Shown here in pieces: positions 33,562 through 42,300 of a DNA stretch of 42,379 bases. Source of the stretch: CAYVZU01 sp964455935 (lineage in GTDB: Bacteria; Fibrobacterota; CAYVZU01); NCBI GenBank assembly GCA_964455935.1, contig CAYVZU010000018.1:1-42379 (forward strand), in the 5' to 3' direction. The first letter of the stretch is position 1. Each line of letters begins with the position of its first letter. The notes under the pieces are model-generated. The model saw nothing but the letters and a program-made list of their open reading frames with translations, ran no database searches and was not told the DNA's origin. The position numbers and the translations under genes are program-made.

Positions 33562-35892
33562 ATGAAACGGATATCCAAAATTTCCTGGCGCTTGGGCGGC
33601 TTGTTTATCCTCTGCGCGTTTAGGGGTGATCCTTTGGCTCAGGTTGTTTCGATTATGAAGTATCCCAATATCGTTGGCTATATGCGGATGGAAGCGAATC
33701 GGATTACCGACAGTAGCCTCAGCAATGTGACGACACGAGCGCAATGGGAGGCCATGCGCGACAGCGTACGCCAGAAATTTCTTTCTTCACTTGGGCTGAA
33801 TCCGATGCCGGCGCGAACACCACTCAATGCGCAGATCACCGGTGTGATCGATACGCTTGCATACACTTTTACCGTGCAAAAGCTGGTTTTCGAGGCCCTT
33901 CCCAAAGTCTACGTGACCAGCAATCTATATATTCCACGGAACATTGCAGGCAAAGCGCCGGCCATTTTATACCTGTGCGGCCACGCAAACCAAGCTGGCG
34001 GTTCGAAAGTGTATTATCAGTCGCATGGAATCTGGTATGCCGAACACGGCTATATTTGCCTGGTTATGGACAATCTCTACAGCTACGAACTGGGACCCGA
34101 CCAGCATCACGATGTCTACAATAAAAAGCGGCTTGATCTCTATTCCAAAGGTTACACTCCAGGGGCGGCGGAAACATGGAACGCAATTCGAGCCATTGAT
34201 TACCTGTACACGCGCCCCGATGTGGACACGTCGCGCATTGGTGCTACGGGCCGCAGCGGAGGCGGCGTGATGAGTTGGTGGATTACGGCAGTGGACGATC
34301 GTATTCGATGCGCCGTTCCGGAGCAGGGCACGATTACGCTGAAGTGCAGCTTGGATTCATTGATGATGATCAACGAAAACTGCGATTGTAACTACCATGC
34401 GAACATTAATCAACTTTCTCTCCCGATGATTTATGCCCTGGCTGCGCCGCGTCCCGTGCTGGTCCTTAGCGGCATGCATGATGAATACTACCCTCCCAGG
34501 GGCTATTCGCAACTCCAATCGCAATTGGCCAAAGTCTATCAGCTTTATGGGGCGATCTCGAATTTCAGTTATCAGGAGTTCGATACGACTCACTTTGAGA
34601 CCGATGCCATGCGAGCCGCAGCATTCCGGTGGTTTAATCAAAGGTTCAAGAACGATTCCACTCCCCTGGCCCCCGTCCCAAAGCAAACCTTTTTTTCTTC
34701 CGCTCAACTGAAGGTCTATTCCAGTGTTCCCGCAGATCAGCGCACCGCCACACTTCAGGAGGCCTTCATTCAAACATCGGTTCCTCCTGCAATTACATCC
34801 TCCTCGGCGTGGCTGGTCTACAAAGCCGACCTATTGCAGAACCTCAAACGATATTGCTTTTACCATACGCAAATCCCGTCGTTTTCATCCCTGCCATTGG
34901 CTAAGCAGCAAACCGAGCCGCTCACGAATAACGGCAGGTACACAACCGAAGGGTTTACTTTTCAGAGCGAATTGGGCTATCGCACGCACGCGCGATTGCG
35001 CATACCCGCGACTAGGGCTCCAATCTTTGCGACCTATGTTTACCCCAACGATCACGACTTTTTGGTGAATGCAAGAATGGAAACGCACATGGTATCGCTT
35101 CTCGATAGCGGCTGTGCCGTCTTAGACGTGGATCAACGGGGCGCCATTTCGCTTTGCGATGCTCCATCCGCTCCTTGGAATCCCACCGAGGAATGGTACG
35201 TGCTCCGTTCTCTTCACGCAATCGGAAAATCTCCGGTAGCGATGGGCGTTGTGGACCTGCTTCGCGCGATGCAGGTGCTACGTACCGACAGCCGAATCGA
35301 TACATCGAACTTGCGTGTATTGGGGTGCGGAAAAAGCGGGGTTGTTGCGCTGTATGCTGCAGCTCTCGATGAACGAATTCGAGAGGCGGTTCTCGACAGC
35401 ATTCCTTGCAGTCATGCAGATCCTGCAACGAACAGGGCGCCTTTCCTGCTAAACGTTTTGCGCTATGCCGATCTGCCGCAGATTGCAGCATTGCTGGCGC
35501 CTCGGCCATTCATTCTGTCCAATGTAGATCGGGCCGCATTTTCCTGGACGCGTTCGATCTATTCCATTCTAGGGACGACGATTAAGGGCTATTTCGCAAT
35601 GTCGGCATTCGATGCCAAGGTTTCAGGCCATTTTGGCGCAACAAGCCTTGGCGGAATGCGCGCCAGGATATTCTATTCGCTTCACGCAAATACGAGGGTC
35701 AAGTTGCAGATCACGGATCCCTTGGGCAAAGCCATTCGGACCCTGGTAAATTCCAGGCAGGAATCTGGGGGTTACGAAGTACAGTGGGATGGAACCGACG
35801 ATCGTGCCAGACCCGTAGCAAGCGGCCTGTACCTGTGCCGGATCAAGGCGGGTGAGTTTACCGGCGCGCGTGAAATCACAGTGGCAAAGTAG
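33562..35892 (+). CDS. Secreted tandem alpha/beta-hydrolase, acetylxylan-esterase-like
   Basis: 776 residues from the ATG at 33562, which opens a signal peptide (MKRISKISWRLGGLFILCAF); an upstream in-frame start at 33463 has no signal peptide. Domain 1 (about 40-365) has 'GATGRSGGGVMSWW' (nucleophile S232), 'GMHDEYYPPRG' (D307) and 'DTTHFETDAM' (H344), a full triad in acetylxylan-esterase-like order. Domain 2 (about 400-690) repeats the fold with 'GCGKSGVVALYAAALD', but its acid and His are not evident, so it may be inactive. The end has a FlgD-like module ('SLHANTRVKLQITDPLGKAI', 'SGLYLCRIKAGEF'). It probably removes acyl groups from an external glycan. Confidence 0.75.
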   Translation: MKRISKISWRLGGLFILCAFRGDPLAQVVSIMKYPNIVGYMRMEANRITDSSLSNVTTRAQWEAMRDSVRQKFLSSLGLNPMPARTPLNAQITGVIDTLAYTFTVQKLVFEALPKVYVTSNLYIPRNIAGKAPAILYLCGHANQAGGSKVYYQSHGIWYAEHGYICLVMDNLYSYELGPDQHHDVYNKKRLDLYSKGYTPGAAETWNAIRAIDYLYTRPDVDTSRIGATGRSGGGVMSWWITAVDDRIRCAVPEQGTITLKCSLDSLMMINENCDCNYHANINQLSLPMIYALAAPRPVLVLSGMHDEYYPPRGYSQLQSQLAKVYQLYGAISNFSYQEFDTTHFETDAMRAAAFRWFNQRFKNDSTPLAPVPKQTFFSSAQLKVYSSVPADQRTATLQEAFIQTSVPPAITSSSAWLVYKADLLQNLKRYCFYHTQIPSFSSLPLAKQQTEPLTNNGRYTTEGFTFQSELGYRTHARLRIPATRAPIFATYVYPNDHDFLVNARMETHMVSLLDSGCAVLDVDQRGAISLCDAPSAPWNPTEEWYVLRSLHAIGKSPVAMGVVDLLRAMQVLRTDSRIDTSNLRVLGCGKSGVVALYAAALDERIREAVLDSIPCSHADPATNRAPFLLNVLRYADLPQIAALLAPRPFILSNVDRAAFSWTRSIYSILGTTIKGYFAMSAFDAKVSGHFGATSLGGMRARIFYSLHANTRVKLQITDPLGKAIRTLVNSRQESGGYEVQWDGTDDRARPVASGLYLCRIKAGEFTGAREITVAK

Positions 35893-35925
35893 ATGGAAGT
35901 TCTTAACGATCAAATTGGAGGCATT

Positions 35926-37074
35926 ATGAAGGGTTGGCGTTTGTTGAACCAGGGAAGGCGAATACAGATCGCTTTCGCGCTGTTTCTCTTGCTGGCATTT
36001 TTCTCTGCGGTCCATGCGCAAACGGGAATAGCGACAAAATACTCCCGTGATGTCGGAATTGAAGGGGATGCGGCCGTAATTTTCGCGGACAACTTTGAGG
36101 ATTCCAGATTGGTCACAGCTTCGAAAAAGATATGGGTTGGCGGCCTTGGCACGGAATGGATCAAATATTCGAACGATGTACCTTCGACCAGTTCCGGAAA
36201 GCAATCGCTGTGGATGGCTGATAGCATCAACATGGACTTGTATACAATATTCACGCAGAAGTACCGCACTCTCTATTTCCGCTGGTACATGAAATACGAG
36301 CGGGATCAGCAATTTCATCATGAAGGTCCTGGAATTGCCGGCGGAAACCCGGTCGGCGCAGGCATTAAGCCCAATGGTACATACTTCAGTTGCAGCTTTG
36401 AGAAAGCAAATGGCGAAAATCGGTTTGATACCTATTCGTATTGGAAGGATATGGGTTGCAGCGGCGGATGCTATGGGAATTACCTCATCAACGACGCATC
36501 TCTTACGGTGTGGCCGGAACGATGGATTTGCGTGGAGGTGAAATTCACGCTCAACGAGCCGGTTACCATGAGCAATGGTGAGCTGACGGTTTGGTGGGAC
36601 GGCAAACAGGTATGCAACAGAACCGGATTTCAATGGCGTACGGATACTGCGACATTCATGAGCAAGTTCGATCTCGAACATTACAACTCGGATCCCAATC
36701 ATGCGCCCTATATGGGAGATATTTGGTATGATGACCTTGTCATAGCTACGCAATATATTGGTCCGATCAACACAGGGCCGGTTTCGCTGCATCCTGTCTC
36801 GCCGGCCCATACAAAAGGCCTGGATCTGCAAATTCGACCTTCCACGGATGGACGCGTACGCTTTGTGACCGAAGCGATTGCGGCCGGGCCCGTATCGCTG
36901 AGGATCTTAGATGTTGGCGGACGAAGAGTATGGGAGGATGTTGCCATCGCCTCTGATCCGCGGAAGCCTTCGATATTTGTTTGGAAGCCGCAGAGCAATA
37001 GGCAAGGGGTCCATATTGGCGCGTTAAGTCAGGGCGATGCCAAAGCCTTTACGCGCTTTGTTTTGCATCCGTAG
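35926..37074 (+). CDS. Secreted concanavalin-like protein with C-terminal sorting-like domain
   Basis: 382 residues. The ATG at 35926 has GGAGG 4 nt upstream and a clear signal peptide ('IQIAFALFLLLAFFSAVHAQ'); the ATG at 35893 lacks a ribosome site. The sandwich domain has 'LYFRWYMKYERDQQFHHEG', 'RWICVEVKFTLNEP', 'GELTVWWDGKQV' and 'GDIWYDDLVIATQYIG', a layout seen in lyase-like jelly-roll proteins. The last ~80 residues ('VSLRILDVGGRRVWED') are the surface-anchoring type of module. It is 33 bp after the esterase-like gene, so likely one transcript. Closer to the protein at 41052 than to the tandem trio. Confidence 0.75.
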   Translation: MKGWRLLNQGRRIQIAFALFLLLAFFSAVHAQTGIATKYSRDVGIEGDAAVIFADNFEDSRLVTASKKIWVGGLGTEWIKYSNDVPSTSSGKQSLWMADSINMDLYTIFTQKYRTLYFRWYMKYERDQQFHHEGPGIAGGNPVGAGIKPNGTYFSCSFEKANGENRFDTYSYWKDMGCSGGCYGNYLINDASLTVWPERWICVEVKFTLNEPVTMSNGELTVWWDGKQVCNRTGFQWRTDTATFMSKFDLEHYNSDPNHAPYMGDIWYDDLVIATQYIGPINTGPVSLHPVSPAHTKGLDLQIRPSTDGRVRFVTEAIAAGPVSLRILDVGGRRVWEDVAIASDPRKPSIFVWKPQSNRQGVHIGALSQGDAKAFTRFVLHP

Positions 37075-37133
37075 GAATCGCGCTAATGAGCTTATGTTAT
37101 TATGTGCTCTTGGCATGCTTTGCCTCCCAAATT

Positions 37134-37191
37134 AGAAGGCGGAAGAGGAACCTTCCGCCTTCTTCAAAGATCCCGCATATTGCGGGATCTT
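37134..37191. terminator. Double hairpin between convergent genes
   Basis: Stem 1 has 12 bp (37134-37145 with 37152-37163) and a 6-nt loop. Stem 2 has 11 bp (37167-37177 with 37181-37191) and a 3-nt loop. They sit between genes ending at 37074 and 37231. T-runs are weak on both sides, so this is a probable bidirectional terminator of non-classical form. Confidence 0.5.
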
Positions 37192-37230
37192 GGGGGGTGA
37201 CTTGCTGAGGAGTTTGCTCCTTGCCGTCCC

Positions 37231-38205
37231 TTAGCGCCACACAATGGTTCTTGTGGCCTTCCCGTTGCGGCTGGGCCGATTCAGCACCATGCGGCCGCCG
37301 GACGCATTCGCGGCACGGGCCATTCGCCTTCCCATCACGTCCCATACGTAGTTGTCCATGTTGGCGGCTCTGGCCGCTGTCTTCACACTCACCGGCCGCA
37401 CGCCGACGACTCCCGCCAACTGGATCTGGCACCAGTCTTGAGCGGCGGGTGAATGCACCATACCCGACCAGGATAGGCAGCCTTCCGCCGCAAAAGCCCC
37501 GTCGTTATCGTTGACCTTCACATCATAGGCAATGGTTCCGCCCACGCTCATCGATCCCACGCCCCGCATAATGCTGGCCGCCGTTCCGGCCCAGGCGAAA
37601 AAGACTTCGTTTTCGTAATTAACACCGTCCGCTGTCGTGAAGACCTCATGCCAGCCAATATCGTGCTGCTCGTCCGGCGTATATACATGCGTGCTCCAGC
37701 CTTTTCCGCTGCCATCATCTCCGCCCCAGTTGCCGCCGAACTGCTCCGAGGGTGCCTGGTTGCCAAAACCCTTCTCCAACTGCCAGCCATAAAGGCCAAG
37801 GTCCAGAGTGGTAGAGCTGGCTGCGTCATCATAGCTGTAATCAATGAAGTGCTCGAGCCCGTCATCGTCGTAGGCATTATTGGCATCATCGAGATACTGC
37901 GAATGCGGCGCATTGTGAACATCGTCATGGAAGAAATACCCAATGTAGAGGCCCTGGTCGTCCCAGAAGGTCTTCATTGTGACATAGCAATCACCATCCC
38001 CGTCGACCGCGCCAACGATAAGGGAAGTGTTGTCGATCTTGTTGGACTGGCCAATGGTTGGACTTGTCCAGAATACTTCATTGAGATGTCCGTCCACCGT
38101 GATACTGCTCGCCGGGACCTTCTCGGCCTGCGTCACCTTCACTTGCGCAGTTGAAACAGTAAAAACCAATGCCCCAATCAGACCGGCAATACTGAACTTC
38201 AGCAT
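37231..38205 (-). CDS. Secreted CBM9-like protein with C-terminal sorting-like domain
   Basis: 324 residues. Signal peptide 'MLKFSIAGLIGALVFTVSTAQ', then a family-9-like carbohydrate-binding domain: 'ITVDGHLNEVFWTSP' (36-50), 'TFWDDQGLYIGYFFHDD', 'DDDGLEHFIDYSYDD' (calcium-type acidic patch) and 'YENEVFFAWAG'. The C-terminal 'YVWDVMGRRMARAAN' ... 'NGKATRTIVWR' is the sorting-like tail. Such proteins bind xylan or other beta-glycans, which suits the esterase-like neighbour. Transcribed opposite to the neighbouring secreted genes. Confidence 0.82.
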   Translation of the reverse strand: MLKFSIAGLIGALVFTVSTAQVKVTQAEKVPASSITVDGHLNEVFWTSPTIGQSNKIDNTSLIVGAVDGDGDCYVTMKTFWDDQGLYIGYFFHDDVHNAPHSQYLDDANNAYDDDGLEHFIDYSYDDAASSTTLDLGLYGWQLEKGFGNQAPSEQFGGNWGGDDGSGKGWSTHVYTPDEQHDIGWHEVFTTADGVNYENEVFFAWAGTAASIMRGVGSMSVGGTIAYDVKVNDNDGAFAAEGCLSWSGMVHSPAAQDWCQIQLAGVVGVRPVSVKTAARAANMDNYVWDVMGRRMARAANASGGRMVLNRPSRNGKATRTIVWR

Positions 38206-38321
38206 AAACCCTCCTTTTGTTTCCTCGTCGGTAGGGATCCAGGTATCCGATTCATTTCCCCGTGCAACTAATATACGGGAGGAGACGAAGCCAAGCGTTA
38301 AGAAACCAACAAGACGGCATT

Positions 38322-38362
38322 AAAAAAACTACATTTGTTGGCAAAATGCTGGAAATTTGCCA
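38322..38362 (-). terminator. Possible terminator after regulator 2
   Basis: Minus-strand TGGCAAA (38356-38362) pairs with TTTGCCA (38339-38345), and a run of seven T follows 10 nt later (38322-38328). The T-run is somewhat distant, so confidence is limited. Confidence 0.35.
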
Positions 38363-38398
38363 TTTCTGGGTCCCCGATAGCCGTAGGCAGCAAGAGGG

Positions 38399-40663
38399 CT
38401 ATTGGACCGGAACCAACTTTTGTCTGGCCAGAAAGGCAGGCCAGCGGAGGGTTGGGTCTTCTTTCAGGCTCAACCGCCACCAATGGTGAGCTCGCTCGCT
38501 GTTACCCTTCAAATCGTGGATCGTTCCCAGAAGAAAGAAAATTTCCGAGCGCCTCTGGTTGGGATAGGGAAAGACCTCCAAATCGATTTCATCGTTGCGC
38601 AGGAGCCCCTCGGAGGCGAAACGATAAAAACAGCAGCTCTTTTCCGGAAAACGCCTGGTCAGGTGTTCCAGGATCTCCCGAAAGGGGTCGCTTTTTCCCC
38701 CAAGCGCAAAGCACAATGCGGTGACGAACAGGTAATGGGCCCGATATTCGAGAGCCAGGCCGCCCTCCTGCGGAAAGCTGCCCCGCAATGCATGGGCAAT
38801 GTCGAGATATTTTTGCTCCAGGAAATCAGGCAGATACAGATCGAGCGGGGACAACGGGTAAGGCATTGCGATCCGCACATCCGCAAGAGTCCGCTTGGCC
38901 GACTTGCCATCGCCGGTAAGGCTTTGCAGCAACGAGAGATGAAGCCGAACGAACGGCCAGAAATTTCGCGCGCCGGGAAAACGGTCTACAACCTGGCCCA
39001 AAAGGTCCATGGCCTCCTGCAGCCGCATTGCGCCCCGCAGATTGAAGGCCCGGTAAATGGAACAGCGTGCCAGGTCATGTGCGTGAGCGGCCCGTTCCTC
39101 GATGGAGGCCAGGAATTTCTCCGATTCATCGAACCGGCCCTGGCAGGCGGTCACATCGGAAAGCTGGTGAAGCGCGCGCAGGACAATGTTTCGCGGAGGC
39201 AGCGGAGAGTCGATGATCATGCGAAACTGGATCTTCGAATCCTCGAAACGATTTCGGAGACGCAGAGAATTGCCCAGGGCCTCCAGAGCAAGGAAATACG
39301 ACACCGTTCCGTTCTCCTCAGCGCCGAGCCACACCAGGTGGGTGTCAACGGCCCTGTCGTAGAACCCTCGCCCGGTTAGGTCGGCCCCGGCCTTTTGAAG
39401 AACTTGCCGCAAGCCAGGTCGCAATGCGACAATGCCATACAGGCTTTTCACATCGTGCAGAAGTTCCTCAATCCTGCCATCGAGGAGATCGGCCTCCAGC
39501 AGGGCCATTTTGGCATACTGGGCCCACAGGTCTTTCTCGGGAAGGGTCACCACCTTCTCGAACCAGGGACGCGCCTGGGAGTAATTGCCCTGTTTCAGTA
39601 TGCACAGGCCGATCTTGTAGCGCAATTCGATTGCATTGGCAGCCCCGCCGGGCGATTCCAGCCGGCGCATATAGAATTCGTGGGCCTCTTTGAACGAACC
39701 CGCGTTGTAGAGAGCGTCTCCCTGCCGGATGGTAGATGCCACGGGTGAAAAGCCCAGGTCATGGATCCGGAACTTTCGGATACAAACGTATCTCCTGTAG
39801 GTGCCCAAGGCAAAACGCGAGCGGCTGGGGTAGGGAGGCGGGAAAGGGTCGCGCATGCCGAACATTTGTTTCTGATCGAGAAAGAGACGAATGGTGTCAT
39901 CTTTCAGTTCCAGCGCGACTTCCTGCCAGCCATCCGTCTTCAGCACGGCTTCGGGATTCCACTGTTCCAAAGCATTCCTGTGCAGGGAGCGGCCGACGGT
40001 GTTCTCGTAGGCGCCGACAGTGAGCCGGCAATAAACGTCCTTGAACTGGCCATCGAACAACACGAGAGTGAGATCGGAGGGCCCCAGCCCTTTGGCGGAG
40101 ATGTAGGAGACCTCAAAGCTGATCCTGAAGTTTTCCGGAAGATTCTTAAGCAGGCGAAGAGTGGCGTCTTCCTCTCCTTCCCCGGCCAAGCCCCCATTTT
40201 GTGGACGCCACTCGCCCTCGGCAATCTCCCACCAAGGCTCGATCTTCGCCGCATCCATGTTGTCCTGGAAGAAAAGGCTTTCCCCTTTTCCGGATGTGGG
40301 TTCCCGCCGCGATTTCGACGTGACCTGGAGTCGATGCGCCTCGGACCGGTACTGGGACGGAGACATGCCCGAATTCTTCTTGAACGCGATGGAAAGGGCA
40401 GTGTAGCTTTGGAATCCAACATGCAACGCAATTTCGGAAACACCCAGGTCCGTCTCGCGCAACAGCTCCTTGGCCTTTTCGATTCGCAGCTTCAGAACTC
40501 TGGCCCAGATTCCTTCACTGGTTTGCTTCTTAAATAGGGCCATGAGCCCTGATTCTGAACAAAACACTTCCTTTGCGACCGCGCTTACGGAAATGGGTTC
40601 GGCATAGTGGCTCTCGATAAAGGAGATCGCCCGCTGAAGGATGGATTGATTTGAGTTATTCAT
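38399..40663 (-). CDS. AraC-type HTH / concanavalin-like / TPR regulator 2
   Basis: 754 residues, same layout as regulator 1. AraC-type HTH at about 8-108 ('ISVSAVAKEVFCSESGLMAL', 'GVSEIALHVGFQSYTALSIA', 'MSPSQYRSEAH'), a concanavalin-like domain at about 133-300 ('LPENFRISFEVSYIS', 'ALELKDDTIRLFLDQKQMF', 'SRFALGTYRRYVCIRKFRI'), and TPR-like helical repeats from about 310 ('GDALYNAGSFKEAHEFYMRR'). No signal peptide or membrane helix. Divergent from the secreted gene at 41052 across a 388-bp gap. The paired arrangement repeats that of regulator 1 and its target. Confidence 0.8.
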   Translation of the reverse strand: MNNSNQSILQRAISFIESHYAEPISVSAVAKEVFCSESGLMALFKKQTSEGIWARVLKLRIEKAKELLRETDLGVSEIALHVGFQSYTALSIAFKKNSGMSPSQYRSEAHRLQVTSKSRREPTSGKGESLFFQDNMDAAKIEPWWEIAEGEWRPQNGGLAGEGEEDATLRLLKNLPENFRISFEVSYISAKGLGPSDLTLVLFDGQFKDVYCRLTVGAYENTVGRSLHRNALEQWNPEAVLKTDGWQEVALELKDDTIRLFLDQKQMFGMRDPFPPPYPSRSRFALGTYRRYVCIRKFRIHDLGFSPVASTIRQGDALYNAGSFKEAHEFYMRRLESPGGAANAIELRYKIGLCILKQGNYSQARPWFEKVVTLPEKDLWAQYAKMALLEADLLDGRIEELLHDVKSLYGIVALRPGLRQVLQKAGADLTGRGFYDRAVDTHLVWLGAEENGTVSYFLALEALGNSLRLRNRFEDSKIQFRMIIDSPLPPRNIVLRALHQLSDVTACQGRFDESEKFLASIEERAAHAHDLARCSIYRAFNLRGAMRLQEAMDLLGQVVDRFPGARNFWPFVRLHLSLLQSLTGDGKSAKRTLADVRIAMPYPLSPLDLYLPDFLEQKYLDIAHALRGSFPQEGGLALEYRAHYLFVTALCFALGGKSDPFREILEHLTRRFPEKSCCFYRFASEGLLRNDEIDLEVFPYPNQRRSEIFFLLGTIHDLKGNSERAHHWWRLSLKEDPTLRWPAFLARQKLVPVQ

Positions 40664-40721
40664 ATAGGGGCACGAAAGGGTTTCGTAAAGGAAATGTACC
40701 TACTTACGTCTCTCGAAAGAA

Positions 40722-40869
40722 CCATGAAACCAAAAAGCAACACTGGGGTCGGAGAAGAGGACACAGAGAAGGAAAAGATTTTTCCGGCGCGGTGCGCGCC
40801 AGAAAGATTTCCCTCTGTGCTCTCATCTTCACCTCGGTTTTCCGTCTTTTTCTATCTGTGGTTTCATGG
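40722..40869. repeat. Long imperfect palindrome, MITE/REP-like
   Basis: Ends CCATGAAACCA (40722-40732) and TGGTTTCATGG (40859-40869) are perfect inverted repeats. Internal CACAGAG/CTCTGTG arms also pair, and the centre is GGCGCG-GTG-CGCGCC. The whole ~148 bp could fold into one imperfect hairpin. No coding capacity; resembles dispersed 'CACAGAG' repeats seen in environmental bacterial genomes. Confidence 0.65.
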
Positions 40870-40967
40870 GAACCTGAGTAGTTAAAGGAAATATAGTTTT
40901 TTTAATACTCGCGAGTCGTTTCTTAAACATATTAACGGCTCAATTCCAGTATTTTGTATATTTAATA

Positions 40968-40989
40968 AATGAGAAGGTAATGAGAAGGT
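40968..40989. promoter_or_regulatory. Two 11-bp direct repeats before the secreted gene
   Basis: AATGAGAAGGT occurs twice back to back with an 11-bp period, close to one DNA turn, 63 bp before the GTG start. AraC-type regulators often use direct repeats of helical spacing; use by regulator 2 is inference. Confidence 0.45.
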
Positions 40990-41051
40990 GTGGAAGCAAC
41001 CTGTACCTGGCTTAATCGTTTGATGGTGATTTTCAAAAAAAGGGAGGAATT

Positions 41052-42185
41052 GTGCACCCAAAAATATTTCTTGCTTCGCTGCTATTATCAATAACCATTT
41101 TTGCCGCAAGTCCTTGCGACCAGGCAGGAGTTATTTTTTGCAGCGGGTTCGAAGGGACAACAAAGGAGTTGAACGATTCATGGAGGAATGGCGCCGTAGG
41201 TTATTATACTGCTGTTGATTCGGGTCCGTTTAGGGTTCCTGGGAATAAAGTAATGAAATATGATATGTTCGGTGCCAATAGCCCCGTCGAACTGGATGCT
41301 CCGCATATTACAAAAACATTCACCCCGGGCTACGACAAACTGTATGCACGATGGTACCAAAAGTTCGGCCCCGGCTACAACTTCAGCCTTTCCGACCATG
41401 TGGGGCTTGGCTTTTGCACCGGAGGCACCTGCGGTTTGGCTGCCATTACCTCCAATCCCTGCACCGGAACCGACTGGGGCCTGCTGGAGCCCGACGCTTC
41501 GGGTTCGTTCCACTGGTATGTATACCATCCGGGCAAGTCCGGAACTTGGGGAGATGTATTTGGTACCACGGCCGCCATAACAGCCAACAAATGGTATTGC
41601 GTGGAAATATTGATTGATATGGGCAGCCCCACCCCTACGGCCAGCGGGGCTACAGGGGCTTTTGACCTGTGGGTTGACGGGACCCATCGAGGGCGCAAAA
41701 GCGGGGTCTGGATGAGAAGTTGCGCGACGCTGAAATTAACCTCCCTATTTTACCTGGCCTACGAACGCGCGGAGAGAAATCAGGTTGGGGTTTCGGTTTA
41801 TTTCGACGATTTTGTGGTATCCACCCAGCCCATTGGGACGGGCACCCGAGTGCCGCCTGCTACTGATATCCGTAGCGGGCAATCGACGGTTCCCGTTCAT
41901 GCAAATAGCTTTTCGCTGTCGGCCATTGCCGGGGGGAACGGATTTCTGATCCGCTATAATGCTCCGGAAAATTCAGGGAAGGTATTGGCCACTCTTTATT
42001 CGCAGAATGGAAAGAAAATAAAATCTCTTTCGCTTGCCCGCGAAGGGGAAGGATGTCCCTCGTATTATGCCAAATGGGATGGCCGCGACAGCAATGGTAA
42101 TAAGGTTCCTTACGGTATCTATCTGGCCAAGGTTAATGCGGGTATGCATTTCGTTTCGGCCAAAACAGCGATACTGCATCAGTAA
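41052..42185 (+). CDS. Secreted concanavalin-like protein with FlgD-like C-terminal module
   Basis: 377 residues from a GTG with GGGAGG a few bases upstream. Signal peptide 'FLASLLLSITIFAAS', then 'VIFCSGFEGTTKELNDSWRN' and a jelly-roll domain with 'YDKLYARWYQKFGPGYNF', 'KWYCVEILIDMGSPT', 'GAFDLWVDGTHRGRKSG' and 'VSVYFDDFVVSTQPIG'. Several cysteine pairs suggest extracellular disulfides. The last ~80 residues ('VLATLYSQNGKKIKSL', 'GRDSNGNKVPYGIYLAKVNA') are a FlgD-like/sorting module. Probably the target of divergent regulator 2. Enzyme activity cannot be assigned. Confidence 0.78.
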   Translation: MHPKIFLASLLLSITIFAASPCDQAGVIFCSGFEGTTKELNDSWRNGAVGYYTAVDSGPFRVPGNKVMKYDMFGANSPVELDAPHITKTFTPGYDKLYARWYQKFGPGYNFSLSDHVGLGFCTGGTCGLAAITSNPCTGTDWGLLEPDASGSFHWYVYHPGKSGTWGDVFGTTAAITANKWYCVEILIDMGSPTPTASGATGAFDLWVDGTHRGRKSGVWMRSCATLKLTSLFYLAYERAERNQVGVSVYFDDFVVSTQPIGTGTRVPPATDIRSGQSTVPVHANSFSLSAIAGGNGFLIRYNAPENSGKVLATLYSQNGKKIKSLSLAREGEGCPSYYAKWDGRDSNGNKVPYGIYLAKVNAGMHFVSAKTAILHQ

Positions 42186-42254
42186 AGCCGGTTACCGATA
42201 ATCGCGGCAGCAAGGGGAGCCAGCCAATCCAAAGCTCATTGGCCTAAGAACCGC

Positions 42255-42300
42255 AGTCGATCCGCGGATGAGAAGGGCAAGATCCTGTTCCGGATCGACT
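42255..42300. repeat. 10-bp inverted repeat after the last gene
   Basis: Arms AGTCGATCCG (42255-42264) and CGGATCGACT (42291-42300) are perfect, with a 26-nt spacer, beginning 70 nt after the stop at 42185. No T-run follows. The rest of 42186-42379 shows nothing else. Confidence 0.45.

Larger units (their letters stand above)
40664..41051. other. 388-bp divergent intergenic region with palindromic element
   Basis: It separates regulator 2 and the secreted gene at 41052. It holds a long imperfect palindrome (40722-40869), a 10-bp palindrome ACTCGCGAGT (40907-40916) and a direct repeat (40968-40989). No gene is seen. Confidence 0.6.

Noticed and set aside
35623..36831. 402-codon open frame on the minus strand
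   Set aside because: Antisense to the esterase-like and concanavalin-like genes, with no recognisable domain. The plus-strand frames have signal peptides and family motifs.
38402..39379. 325-codon open frame on the plus strand
   Set aside because: Lies wholly antisense to the TPR part of regulator 2 and has no domain; shadow frame.
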